Shown one piece after another: positions 38,101 to 48,683 of a stretch of 64,000 nt of DNA. Source of the stretch: Heliopora coerulea (lineage: Eukaryota > Cnidaria > Anthozoa > Scleralcyonacea > Helioporidae); the NCBI GenBank assembly GCA_030142905.1, contig JASJOG010000028.1:574501-638500 (forward strand). The letters are read 5' to 3'. Each line of letters opens with the position of its first letter. Positions within the stretch are counted from its first letter, which is position 1. A model generated the notes under the pieces. The model had not been told where the DNA came from, searched no databases, and saw nothing but the letters and a program-made list of their open reading frames with translations. The translations under genes and the position numbers were made by a program.

Positions 38101-40504
38101 GTGTCAAGAATTGACCAATGGGAGAACAATGTTAAAAATAACAGTTACAAAACCTGCATGCTTCCTCTTTTCTCATTTGTAACTTATTTTTAACACTGTT
38201 CTCCTATTGGTCAATTCTTTACACTTTCTAAGTATATATATCCACGCTTAAGCCATTATGAATAGTATCTCTGAAGATGCTGTGATGTATACAACGAAAC
38301 GTCAGAATAAATCTTATCATGCCTTTACTTCGCATTTTATGCTGGGCTTTAATATTTCTTACAAGACTACGCTTCCCGCCTGGCCAATCTCTGGCTACAG
38401 ATTATCCAGCATTGATATTTTAAACTTTACTTACCCTCTCCATTTGAGCACAACTACTCGCTGTCGCCATCCCTTTCTTTCTCGTCCATTGGTCCAGAGG
38501 GGACCCTTAGTCTTATATTTCTTATATATTTTTGTATTTCAGTGGGCCCATCTCGGCAATATCCACTATAGTATTTAACTGGTTGATACGATTCAACATT
38601 TGCTCCAAACCAATAAGAACTTATGATGTTGGTGCACCCTCAGCCATAACAATAAGCTTGCCAGGAATGGATCCTGCGGACGCTGAAAGAAGAAGGTACA
38701 GTCTGAAAGTATGGTAAAAATGCTTACGAAAATTTCACATGCAAAAAAAACTTATAGAACTGGAACATTTTCACTTATGAAATTTTCATTTCACCTGTGA
38801 AATAGAAGATTCTCAAACTTCTCAAGCTAGTGTAGCCTCAAACTATGTCTGACTTTCACCCAGTTGTGCCCGACATTCGTACGTTCATAAACGCAACCTG
38901 ATCGGATTGCTATTCGTGCTTTAATACTAGTACTCTGACGATATTAAAGCACGGCTCAGTGTTGCCATGACATAACATGGTTTCGGGTGGAACTCAACAA
39001 CCAGTCAGCGCTCACAAAATACGCCAGTGTACGAAGATCAAATATTAATATCGGTTACTGTATTCTGACAAAGACTGTCAGGTGAGTGGCATTTCGTTGG
39101 CCACATGGGCATATAATCTTACACTCTTAAGACTACTGAGAAAAGTATCTTTAAGGTTCGCTTTTTTTATTCGAGCAAGACATTAATACAATGACTCCGA
39201 TATCCAACTTCAACAAAACGTTTGTTGAATGTTTTGGTTCTGAAGTTGTTTCAAGTGCTAATCCAATTTCTAAGAAGTTCGAGCTGGGATTCCGCAAGGC
39301 ACAAAGATCGGCCCTTGGCTTTTCTTAGCAATGATAAACGGTCTGAATATCTCAGATTCACCATTTTTTCAAAATATGGAAATTTGCAGATGATATTACC
39401 ATCAGAGATTATCCCAAGGTCTGATAACAGCACTTTACAGGAAACAATACTCCAGGTTGCAGAATGGTCTAAAGAAAATAAATTCCAACTAAATCCTACT
39501 AAATGTAAAGAACTCCAGATAAACGTTACAAAAACACCACGTATGGAAGAACCAATATTGGTAAATGATAAGTGTTTCGAAGTTGTAAATTCTGCAAAAG
39601 TTTTGGGTGTGACCATCACTGATGACCTTAAATGGAAGAATCATGTTGACAGTATAGTTTCAAAAGCATCTAAACGTCTTTATCTGGTAAAACAATTAAA
39701 ACGCGCTGATGTGGACATCCGGTCGTTGGTACAGTTTTACTGTACTGCATCATATCCATTTTGGAGTATGCTTGTCAAGTTTTCCATTCAAGCCTTTTAC
39801 GCTATTTATCTCATGATATTGAACTAATCCAGAGACGAGCTCTCAGAATAATCCTTCCAGACTTACAGTACAGGGAAGCCATGAAACATACAGGGCTAGA
39901 ATCTTTATTTGAAAGAAGAGAAAAGCTCTGCAACAAATTGTTCACAACTATCGAAAAAAAAACAAGGACCACAAACTTCACAAACTCTTACCAGTATTAA
40001 ATTGCAAGACTTATGACTTGCGTAAAATAAGAAAGTATCAAATACCATTTAAGACAAAGAGATTTAAAAATTCATTTATAATTACTGAGGCAGCCAAATT
40101 TTGAATATTTTTATATTTATTATTTTTTGCACATGCAGATTTTAGGAATTGTATTTTTTTTTTGATTACAAAATTATATATATATAAATATAAACGTTGA
40201 AATAAACATCAATAAAAAAAAAGACCTTAGAAGCCTCGATGTACAATATGTTTTATATAGCAATGTGTAGTTATTATCTCGGTTGTTTGATATATTTAGG
40301 CAAAAAGCTCTCAAAGCTTTGAACGAACGAATGAGTAAACTGGAACAGCCCGCGAACTGGCCTTCCATGGACGACCCAACCTCTCCTACCGAACACACCA
40401 CCATACCAAACGGCGAAGTGATGGACTTGGAAGAGCCGGAGGTAGTTGTTGAGAAAAATAAGGATGAAGACGCAGATAACGATAAAGGCATTGAAGTTAC
40501 ATAA
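32166..40504 (+). CDS. TMEM115: Transmembrane protein 115 (Golgi, rhomboid-like fold)
   Basis: TMEM115 is a Golgi membrane protein linked to retrograde transport through the COG complex. Exons in phase: 32166-32201, 32286-32413, 33380-33449, 33767-33841, 34295-34386, 36191-36287, 36366-36565, 38543-38695 and 40300-40504, about 351 residues, the same length I recall for human. Conserved landmarks are DASVVVKASC, ALAVTPG, CGRILEPLWGALEFL, MNGILAGVTVALKQ, GWVYLRFYQPRG, DGFAFATFFPGPL, RTYDVGAPSAITISLPGMDP and ALKALNERMSKLEQ with WPSMDD, then an acidic tail. Hydrophobic helices occur in exons 2, 4, 5, 7 and 8. The 84-base intron at 32202-32285 is inferred from GT-AG sites and length; it is a multiple of three with no stop, so retention would add 28 residues. 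Confidence 0.95.
34424..34598. mobile_element. Tigger-like MITE, 175 bp
   Basis: The left end CCGTGAAACTTGCCTAAGTT and the right end CGACTTGGGCAAGTTTTACTG are inverted repeats bounded by TA. The reversed right end, CAGTAAAACTTG, resembles Tigger/pogo termini. It lies in a TMEM115 intron and is non-coding. Confidence 0.72.
34845..34945 (-). mobile_element. tRNA-derived SINE, family B (diverged single copy)
   Basis: On the minus strand: GGTAGCTCAATGGTTAGAGC, then TCTCACCGGTCATCAGA, then GCGGGTTCGATCCCC. The head is followed by a TTTTTCTAA tail region like the inverted copies at 57959-58225. The 5' and 3' stem strands do not pair well, so this is not called as a tRNA gene. Confidence 0.65.
35235..36032 (-). 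other. Unidentified ORF-bearing sequence in a TMEM115 intron
   Basis: It includes a 130-codon minus-strand frame (35640-36032) with segments such as LPWKLDCIGKDTLVLCDNRP, rich in Trp and Ser, and no recognised domain. GC content is higher than in the flanking intron, so it may be a fragment of an unclassified repeat. I cannot assign a function. Confidence 0.3.
37248..37930 (+). mobile_element. tRNA-derived SINE, family A (copy 3), split by an insertion
   Basis: Head at 37248-37334 (GGGGTGCTGGTGGTACAGTG, GGGTTCGATTTTG). The body resumes near 37748 (TTAACTTGATCACATGTGAG) and runs to about 37920 (GTTATCTAGTATACATAG). The two halves join cleanly against copy 2, so the intervening 410 bp is younger. 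Confidence 0.75.
37335..37747. repeat. Unclassified dispersed element, about 410 bp, inserted in a SINE
   Basis: It shares an extended match with 52195-52595: AAGGTCAATC, then GATTGGAGAGGACAAC-like, CCCACATGAAAGG, GTGGACCGGT, GGGACT and TATGCGACCCCATTGGC versus TTCGACCCGATCGCC. The two copies have the same orientation. There is no ORF of a known family and terminal structure is unclear. Confidence 0.6.
37957..38368. repeat. Large foldback, two arms of about 195 bp
   Basis: A left arm starting AGTCTTGTAAGAAATATTAA is matched by the right arm ending TTAATATTTCTTACAAGACT. The arms stay alignable to a roughly 20-bp spacer at about 38153-38172. Both arms carry TCTCTGAAG...ATACAACGAAACGTCAG in mirror orientation. 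It lies in the TMEM115 intron just upstream of exon 38543. Confidence 0.8.
39262..40222 (+). pseudogene. 5'-truncated non-LTR retrotransposon, reverse transcriptase C-terminal part
   Basis: It opens with AGIPQGTKIGPWLFLAMING, then WKFADDITI (the RT catalytic DD), then FQLNPTKCKELQINV, KVLGVTITDDLKWKNHVD and IQRRALRIILPD across frames. This is typical of CR1/jockey-type LINEs. At least two frameshifts occur (about 39375 and 39740-39760). The 3' end is AT-rich with an A run near 40213-40221. It sits in the last TMEM115 intron, in the same orientation as the gene. Confidence 0.85.
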
Positions 40505-41130
40505 AATTATGTAACTTGGAGTAAAACGAATGTTTTGGTATTTATAAGTAATGATAAGAACATGGCAAGCTGGATGTACAAATGAGGGAGAGATATAACG
40601 GTGATTAGCTTGCAGTTTTCCACCAGATATTGAACTTTAGCATTAATGTCAACGTTTGTAGAACACTTTCTGGTAGCCACTGTACAGTTAGAATGAGTAT
40701 GTGGATCTACTGAAGAGTCGGTGACTGTAATTGCTAGAATTGTATAACAGTACTTAAAGACTCGATAAGCCAATTCAGAGTTTCAAATGCAAATGAGATT
40801 CGAGGTGTAACACCGTTCTTTGAACGCTAACGCAAGTTCCAGAGAACAAAAACAGGCTTTTAAACAGGTGCATTTGTTTTTTACATTTCGTGATGCTGAC
40901 TTGTCAGATCCGATTAAAAAATAAGAACGTTGAGAAAAATTCCTCCAAGTGATATAGTTAAAATATAATATAGCCTGATAGGTCTCACAAACCAAACCAA
41001 CCGGTGTAAAACTGTTCCTGCTCTGGCCGACGATAGTGTAATTTGGTAAACTGCACCAAAAATTAGACCAAGTGCATTTCTAGAAAAGAAACTAGCATAG
41101 TTCTTGTTCTTTGTTCCTCCTGGAAAAATC
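40505..41130. other. TMEM115 3' region and intergenic
   Basis: It presumably includes the TMEM115 3' untranslated region. No clear AATAAA close to the stop and no other gene was recognised. Confidence 0.4.
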
Positions 41131-41165
41131 ATTGCGCTCCCGTTCCTAGTTCCTGGAATTTGGAG

Positions 41166-41799
41166 CTAGTTCCGGCTACTTCGCTTTTTATTACAGTTCT
41201 TTACTACTCTTCCTCCATAGCTAAAGCTCTTGAACGCGAATTCACCAACTCCAGCCCCGGTTTTCGAAAGCTGTGTCCCAAGTTTTATTCCATGACCAAC
41301 CGACGCTCCGATCGTAGCGGCCACCCTCCCACCATTCCAAATGGCGTGCATTCCTGACATTTTGTTGTATTTCTTTGGCAATGGCTTGAACTTTACCGTA
41401 TGGCTGTTGGATCCTCTCAGTGCCTTTTTTATCATCGTCGATTAACTTTTGTACTTACTTGACGTTAGTGCGGCGTAAAAAGTGGTCGGCCAATGAACTC
41501 CCAGCAGCAGTTATTCCTCCTGCAGCGGCAAGAGCGCCACCACCGATCGTTAAACCAAGTGAAGCACCCAAAGTTAAAGGTGCTTCGACTGCGGTTACAA
41601 CGGCCATTGTAGTACTAGCAACTGAAGCGCTAGCTCCTATCAGACCAGCAATGCAGCTATTTTTGTTATTCTTCTCAATCCTGTCCGCGATATCGCTTAA
41701 TTCATCAATCAGCCTTGCTCGGTTCATTTTCCAGTCATTAACAAGCCGTTGAAGGGTCGCTTTCTTCCTCTCAAAAACTTGAATAGTTGTCGACGCCAT
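41166..41799 (-). pseudogene. Apolipoprotein-L-like gene fragment, interrupted
   Basis: The first 114 codons (41799-41455) give a helix with DWKMNRARLIDELSDIADRI, then a Gly/Ala-rich hydrophobic hairpin (IAGLIGASASVASTTMAVV, LTLGASLGLTIGGGALAAAG). This is the pattern of the apolipoprotein-L membrane-insertion region. An in-frame TAA follows. Translation past it stays apolipoprotein-L-like (VQKLIDDDKKGTERI), then a frameshift leads to a second Gly-rich segment (GASVGHGIKLGTQLSKTGAG) in the 41435-41166 frame. So there is at least one stop and one frameshift. Upstream exons may exist. An active gene with a tiny intron is unlikely, because only about 20-40 bases are available. Confidence 0.65.
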
Positions 41800-42506
41800 T
41801 CGTAAAAATGTTCCAACAACGCCTAACTCTGCTATGAGAAGTTGGGTTTCCGGGCCAACGGCTAAGGAATTTTGTTAATGGAAGGTAATTCGATGCAAAA
41901 TAACGGGATAATCTAGATTAGATTACAATATTTCTAAAAATGTCAAAACTCTGAATTGTTTTTCTCATTATTTTTCAGTTTTTACTTTTGCGCTCATCTG
42001 CTCTCCGTTTTCGATGAAACTCCAACCACTCACCATCCACATGTGGTTCAAAGTCCAAAACGCGTTCAAGGTGCCAATTGTCTATTTGCCGGTTTCGATT
42101 AACTCCTTTACCGGGATTAAAGGCACGATGTGAAGACGTACACTTCCTGGAATTATTTTTTTATTTTTAAGGAGTGGACCCAGCTTTGGGCCTTCAAAAG
42201 AAAGGCATGCAACGAACGAACAAAAAGATTAGGGTGTCGTACGACACACTGCATATTTGCGTTCCTAGAAACGGCATAGTCGGACTTCCCGGAAAATTAT
42301 AACGACCACTTAACGTTTCACTGAATTACCAACTTTATAACTTGCGAGGTTTGAAATCTTTACCGTCGTAAAAGCCGGACTTAAAAACAGTTCCTTGACT
42401 TTGAGGCTAAAGAGGCTATCCATTTCTAAATTTTACAAATTCGCCGGCATATTCTCTCCGCAATTAGTAATGCCAAAAAACTTACCTGCGCCATGGAAAT
42501 AGCATA
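41800..42506. other. Intergenic stretch
   Basis: No gene seen. CTCCGTTTTCGATGAAA near 42001-42017 matches the interior of Harbinger-like family B (2500-2530), so a degraded copy may be present. Confidence 0.4.
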
Positions 42507-42753
42507 AGTAAAAGGTAAAGGTAAAATGTCTTTATTTATTTTGGATAACCCTATTAGCTAGCTGAGCTGTTCTCCCTAGAGGTTCGGTAAGGGCCACCCC
42601 TCATGGATCCAGTGTTACTACAGGAGGAAACCGGAGTACCCGGAGGAAACCTGCGATGCTTGGTGGAGTAGAACTGGACGACACTCTTCTCACATGTGAC
42701 CAAGGTAACAGTGGTGATAGATACGTGCACTACCACTGTACCACCAGCAACCC
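42507..42753 (-). mobile_element. tRNA-derived SINE, family A (copy 4), head partly deleted
   Basis: On the minus strand it starts GGGTTGCTGGTGGTACAGTG and ends with a GTAAAAGG-type tail read on the plus strand (AAAAGGTAAAGGTAAAATG). Relative to copy 5, about 40 bp including the B box is missing next to GGTAACAGTGG. The 3' tail is a short CCTTTA-like tandem repeat. Confidence 0.8.
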
Positions 42754-43466
42754 TTATCCTAGCGGGGTAGGCGTCACCCACGTCCCATCTAAACCCACTC
42801 CTGTGTTTCTCTTTCATTCTTTGGAATTTTTACAGTTTCACTTAACGATTATTTGTGTTTTACTAATGATAAATCATGTAATTTTTAGTGTTTGGTAAAT
42901 AACCTCACCATAACCTTTCCTTTAGTTCGATATTACATCTATTACGTTACTTAAATCAACAGCTTCTTATCACAAAAAGAAATCAACACAAACCTGCAGT
43001 TGTCCCATGAGTACACCAACCTGAATTTCTTCCAGGTGAATTATTTTCCACTATTTGTTCTTTCATTTCTTAGCCTCTACACGAATCTATGAAACCATGA
43101 GAGGAATGGAATTAATGTGAAACATTGGAAGAAACAATATTTTGTTTACAAGCATGTTCTGTTTGTCCAAATGTCGTGGATAAACAACTAATTTCTCAGG
43201 ATATCCGCCCGAGAAAGGGTTCTTCCCCTATATATAACTTTGGATGATTGGATATGCCTTAAAGAATTACTCATTGCTGTACTGTACTATTGTCGGTAAA
43301 GCCGGTTGAGACATGAGTAGATGACTTGTAATTCAATTAAAAATGTGCTAGATCATGAGTCATACAGTTTCTGGGGCGGAGTGGGCATTACCTGTCACAA
43401 TCACAAAACCACTAGAGATGATTCCTTCTATCTTGAAAATCCTGCCAGGAATCCGGTCATTTATTT
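42754..43466. other. Intergenic stretch
   Basis: AT-rich sequence with no recognisable gene or repeat structure. Confidence 0.4.
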
Positions 43467-44081
43467 CCCCGTTTACACGGCAAAAAATTTCGAGGATTGC
43501 GAACACGATTCTGTTATCGCGACCGCGAAACAGGGTTGTGTTTACACGGATAGCGTATTCTGATCGCAGCTGAGATCCTAATTCGAATCTCGATCGGAAG
43601 GCTGACTATCGGCTTGGAAAGTCCTCAAGACTTGTGGAAAATATTACACCGTTTTCAAAGAAGTGGCGATGGTGCAGCAATTTTTTTGCACACATCAAAA
43701 TTCCGTTTTCTTCCTGGATTTTTGATCTTCCTGGATCAAAATTCCGTTTTAATTTCGTCCTGGATTTTTGCATCATTCCATTCGACGATCAGGGCTTCAA
43801 CTTACAAAATACAGAGCCAGACATGATTCATATGGTTTTTTAGCCAAATACATTGATAACTTGTATAGACAACCTTTCATAAATATGGAGGCTCGCGAAA
43901 GACTGCACATAATATATATTCGATGCAAGTCAACATTGGGATCGCAATTCACCTCCAGAACAGGATTGAATTTATCGCGATCTTGATCGACTATTTAAAC
44001 GACAATAATTATTTAGATGGTAATCGGTGTAGCTGTCGATCGCGATCGCAATCCCGATATTTTTGCTCCGTGTAAACGGAG
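43467..44081. mobile_element. Probable MITE (family D), about 615 bp
   Basis: The left end CCCGTTTACACGGCAAAAAA and the right end TTTTTGCTCCGTGTAAACGG are inverted repeats. GATCGCGATCG-type motifs recur inside. The target duplication is not clear, so superfamily is not assigned. Small ORFs inside look like chance. Confidence 0.6.
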
Positions 44082-44960
44082 TATATGTTCCTCGCATACG
44101 ATTCCTTACAAAAAATAATGGGTACATTGTTTACTTAACTAACGAATGTTTGAGCACCACTTATCTTTAAGCGTTTACCGTTCTTATTGATACCCTCTTC
44201 GCCAAGTAATACTAAAACATGGACAGTTCAATCAAATTTGATTAACCAAAGCAGATGTTTTCGACCAAGGTGGTCGTTGCCAGGTTAGGAGATAACTGTT
44301 GGGATACGGTCTATATAAATATATGTATAGGTAAAAAACAAACATATTAGAATAAATCGTATGTAAGACCTAGAGCGGAAAAGGGCTAAAGACAAAGCGT
44401 TAACTTGTTTGATAAGCATCGGCGATCTTTTCCAGTAAACAGTGCTTCGATGATTCTTCGTCAGGTCCAAGCATTAGCGAATATAATGACTTGCCAATTA
44501 ATAGAGTGGTCTCAGTGCGAAATAGGAAACCTTGGTAGTTTACTGCCCGATAATGACAAATAAGTTAACCCTTTCCTTTCATTCCTTTTCCCTCGAGGGA
44601 TTCCTCAAGATTTATTTTTCCAACATGTTTGTATTTTTTACCAGAAAATATAGCGTATCGTAGGAATAGTCTTCTAACCTGATTATGACTACCTCGATCA
44701 AAAACGTTTGTTTTTATTAAAATTTTATTGTATCATACATGTTTTAAATTCGCATAAACTGTTAACTCGCATCCGTACGCATATATTTTTATTCGCGCTA
44801 CGATTGCCGCATTCCATTCTTCACATTGACGTATGCAATTACCTCTTCAGAGCGGTATTCCTATTCTCCAGACTCGTGTTGCTGAATCGTATACATCAAA
44901 CGAATAATGGTATGCGATGACAGTTTTATTGTGTCTAGTGACTACTGTCACGGTATTTAA
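44082..44960. other. Intergenic stretch
   Basis: No recognisable gene, RNA or structured repeat. Confidence 0.4.
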
Positions 44961-45080
44961 GCCCCAGTTCAAACGTCAAACTTTTCATGTACCGAATCTA
45001 ATGTTAATGTGCAAAAGCCTTTATTCAAACTGATTTGTATTTGATTCGGTACATGAAAAGTTCGACGTTTGAACTGGGCC
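44961..45080. mobile_element. Harbinger-like MITE (family A), 120-bp copy
   Basis: The ends GCCCCAGTTCAAACGTC and GACGTTTGAACTGGGCC are inverted repeats with TAA on each side (44958-44960, 45081-45083). The inner arm (CTTTTCATGTACCGAA and TTCGGTACATGAAAAG) matches the arms of the 668-1398 element with a few substitutions. Confidence 0.82.
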
Positions 45081-45083
45081 TAA

Positions 45084-46300
45084 GATTACGTAACCATAGC
45101 CCATGTCATTCTTTGTCAATATAAAACGTCGTGCACGTTGTAAACTGTATAGAACTTGGGTTTATACAGTCTCTACCAGAAGCTCGTGTTCTCATGTAAA
45201 GTGCTCGGCCCAGTTTCAGAGAAAGAATAAAGTAGCAGAATAAGGTAAACCAGCACACAGGGACGGCGAAGCGAAATTTCGAGTAGGGGGAAGGCGGCAT
45301 GAGATAAAAACACAGCATCTTGCATGCTTCCCCGGGAAACGTCACAACAAAAACGTAGTGGTTTCAACGTTATATTTGGAAAAAATGTGGGAGGACCACA
45401 GTTGCACTGTTCCAGGCACAGACAAGACGGCCAGTACAAAACCAACCGCACTTCTAAACTGTTTTCATACTAGTTGGTTACTTTGTTCAATACGAAAGAT
45501 TCGAAGATTTAGATATGAGTCCGCATTTAGGACAAATCAAGTCTGTTTGAAAACTCAACTGAATCAGGTCTTCAGACAAATCGACTTTATTGTCCTTTTC
45601 TTGAGCTATTATCATTGCGTTTTTATCGGAACTTTAGCTACTCGCGAGACATGTCGGGTGGAATCTGCAGGTGGTATCGATTCGGGCACGTTCGTAAGCA
45701 CAAATCGAGTCGAATGATTAACTCCCTGCAACACCGACAGCACTTAACGTTAAGTGAACTCCATCATTTATTGGGCTTTCCTCCAGCTAAAACGTTTGGT
45801 CCAACAAATGTTAGCCAACTTTTTGCAGCAATGTCCGAACATACAGCCGGGTTTGAATTACCTTTTTTGAAGAAAACGTCGTTACTTTGCTGGAGTATAA
45901 TAATAATAAACGAGGTAAGATGACGACACCAGAGAATATAGTACAAAACAGAAATCTCCATGCAGTTATTTAAGCCAAATCAGAAAATCTATCAGAGAAA
46001 GACTATATTTTGGTATAAGAACCGTGAAGGGAGAGTTGTTATGGCACAATTTGTCACAAAGGTTGAGGGCACAGTAGCAATTCAACGTACAAAGCCTTAT
46101 CAGCTTTAAGACTAGGTGTCAAGGTCAGGTGTTAAAAACCAATCTGTCATGGTGTACGCATTGTGCTTCTGGCCAAATATAGCGCACCAACAGGACTGTA
46201 AGACAGAGTCAGTGGACATAAATACCCAGAGCCAGAAACGCTGCAAATCACAGTAGCTCAGCATAACTCAACATAGCGCCGTGCAGCGTAGTGCCGATTT
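45084..46300. other. Intergenic stretch
   Basis: Several ORFs of 60-120 codons occur on both strands (45358-45717 plus, 45173-45451 minus, 45615-45923 plus). None shows a recognisable domain or a splice-consistent gene model. Confidence 0.35.
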
Positions 46301-46304
46301 TTAA

Positions 46305-46790
46305 GGTGATGTTATTCGGGATGGTGATCTTCAACGCAACAATTGTTACATAAAAAATTGATACGTGGAACATGAGATTTGTGAGAAGTCATCGAAATTA
46401 TGTTGTGGCAACGTATTGCATTAAAAATCCCCGTTAAAAGCCGTCTTATGTGACATGAACTTAAACACTCCTAAAGGTGATGTTATTTAAAGCAACAACT
46501 TTTTATGCAACGAGTACTGCACAAAAACAGTTGATGTGTACAACATGCCATTTGTGAACAATTGTCATTGAAATTTGCGGTAACATGCTGCTTTAATATT
46601 CCTCGCAAAAATCGTTTCATGTAACCTTCTGAGCACCCAATAATGAATTTGCATGGGATGGACATTTTTCACCCAAAAAATGCTGCGCGAAGACAATTGA
46701 TTTCAGCATAACGTGCCATTTGTGAAGAATTATTTCTGAAATTTTGTTGCGACAACATTTGGCGTTTTCGTGTCAGGTGAGGAAAGCACA
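46305..46790. repeat. Diverged tandem repeat, three units of about 165 bp
   Basis: Units start near 46305, 46473 and 46635. Each carries a variant of ACATGCCATTTGTGAACAATT followed by TGAAATTTGCGGTAACAT. The units also share GATGTTATT and CCTCGCAAAAATCG-like blocks. There is no coding potential. Confidence 0.55.
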
Positions 46791-47471
46791 GAAATCAAAA
46801 CAAACTGCTAAACTCACCCATGATCCCCACTTCAGGTTGCCTAGAAGTAGATCAGTTCCGGAATGATAGGCGTCACGAGGGATTTTGAATAGGGGAATAA
46901 CCAATAAATCTCTTACTTCTATTTGTCTTCAATAGTGTTTCACTGAACATGGGCGTCATAATGTCTTGCTTCTAGCAAGGTGTTGAAAAATCCTTTACAA
47001 TTCATTACGTTTTTCAACTGAGCAAAAATCGTTTGCCTCTACTATATTTAAAAGTATAAACGAAGCAGGGATATTCCTCGCAAAGCAAAAATCGTATAAG
47101 AATTGAGGGGAAAACAGAAACCAGATTTTGTGTGGAAAACGTCAATTTTGCTCTTGTGATAACGCACGGCCTATACTTTACAAGCTCATCAGTTCAGAGT
47201 TTTACAAGCCACCAGATAGCTAATTAGACAGATAAAAGATTTGAAAGGAATGTGAATAGTTATCGCTGCACAGAAAAAGTTCAGATAAACTAGGGGTACT
47301 CAAACTAATGTTTTTTTTACGGCTGTATTTGACGCACACAGCTGGGTGTTCCGGAAGTGTAGATGAAGTTACAAGGTCTGACACTTTTCCAAACAAAGAA
47401 GGCCTACATATGTGACATACTCGTCGAATAATCCCGAATTCCCATTGGCTTATGACTAGTTTTACAAAGAG

Positions 47472-47478
47472 ATATAAG
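47472..47478 (+). promoter_or_regulatory. TATA box of the 47584 secreted-peptide gene
   Basis: ATATAAG lies about 110 bp before the start codon, and initiation is likely about 30 bp downstream. Confidence 0.55.
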
Positions 47479-47583
47479 CAACGCCCTTGTCTTCAGTTCA
47501 TTACATTTTAGAAGACACTTGGGAGCGAGACTTCAAGCAGCGACCCAGGAAAAACAACGAGGGGAAAGCAAAGTTAGCTGAAG

Positions 47584-48211
47584 ATGAAGTTTACTCGACT
47601 TTTAATGCTGGCTAGCGTTGTAGTTGGGGTATGCTTTGCTTATCCTAAAGTGGATATGCGAGGTAAGAACTAATCGTTACGTAAATGCCAATTGAAAACA
47701 TGATGATAAGATTTAGTTAGGGTTTTCGTCGTTTAACGACTTTATGTGCTTCACTACCAGCGGAACTCCTGCGCTTAACTGAACACGCATTTGTCCATGC
47801 TTAAAAGCTGAAAGATGATGTCTGGCTGCGTAAATCTTTCCAGTTTCATTTTGTCTTTATAACGTCTCTTGGGAGGACAGGATTCCCGCATTCACATCAT
47901 AAACACTTGTAAACGAAAGTTGGGGCATTAAAGGGAAAGGTGATTTGGCATTTTTCTCATCTGAGGCAAAGTGGCTTTTGCATGCCCAATAGCAGTCTCA
48001 GTCAAAGTTATCTTTGCACTTTTCTAATCTGAACTTTTAATTTGGCTGCGTATCAGACATTCGATATGGACGCAATTTTTTTTATTTAATGCGTTCTGAA
48101 CAGAATTGAAGAGCGTGTATATGCTTAGGAGAAGTTATTGAACGAAGCGAGGACTTGGACTTTACATCACTGTGCAGACACTGTGCAAACACCAAAAGAA
48201 ATAATGCATAA
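47584..48211 (+). CDS. Predicted small secreted peptide, 53 residues
   Basis: Exon 1 (47584-47662) encodes MKFTRLLMLASVVVGVCFAY, a clear signal peptide, then PKVDMR. A strong donor (GGTAAGAA) follows in phase 1. The best downstream partner is 48129-48211 (acceptor ATATGCTTAG), which restores frame, adds an acidic stretch (EVIERSEDLD) and ends FTSLCRHCANTKRNNA then TAA. The mature part has two Cys in a CRHC arrangement. I do not recognise the family; it could be a secreted peptide, matrix or defence component. The signal-peptide exon is well supported and the exon 2 pairing is inferred from splice sites and phase only. A TATA box upstream and AATAAA downstream support a compact gene. Confidence 0.5.
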
Positions 48212-48542
48212 GGGTAATTCCTGAGTATTTGCTTATGCTATCCATCATCGTAAGTGCATAGTTCTGATGGAGTCAAAACAGGCAGCATGCACGATTTAGA
48301 TGGAAGATATAGGGTAGTTAATGTTGCCTTAAAGGTATGTTTTGTCTACTCATAATACCAGTTGAGCTGGTCTTGTTGTTTGGACAGCTGCCTATGAACT
48401 TGGCCAAGATTAACCGCGGTGACGTAGCAAGGATTTTGTTAATTGGGGGAAAGGTTGAGGCTAACGGCAAGTGCCAAATGCCGTGTTAATCTGAAGCCTG
48501 CTGATCTGAATCAATTTTTTGTTGTTTTAGAGACCCAATCTA

Positions 48543-48548
48543 AATAAA
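48543..48548 (+). terminator. Possible polyadenylation signal AATAAA
   Basis: It lies about 330 bp after the predicted stop of the 47584-48211 gene. It is a common motif in AT-rich DNA, so weak alone. Confidence 0.3.
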
Positions 48549-48630
48549 AGATCGCTTCTTATAAGTAATAAGTATATTAGTTTAACACAAAGATTAATCA
48601 CATTCCAACGCAACACAGTGGGCGATGTAG

Positions 48631-48683
48631 CCTGCGCTCAGTCTCGACACACGCGCAGTGCTTGTGTCGAGACTGCACGCAGG
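48631..48683. repeat. Short hairpin, 21-bp arms
   Basis: CCTGCGCTCAGTCTCGACAC and the mirrored GTGTCGAGACTGCACGCAGG enclose an 11-base loop, with one mismatch in the arms. It is GC-rich against its surroundings, probably a tiny MITE. Confidence 0.65.
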
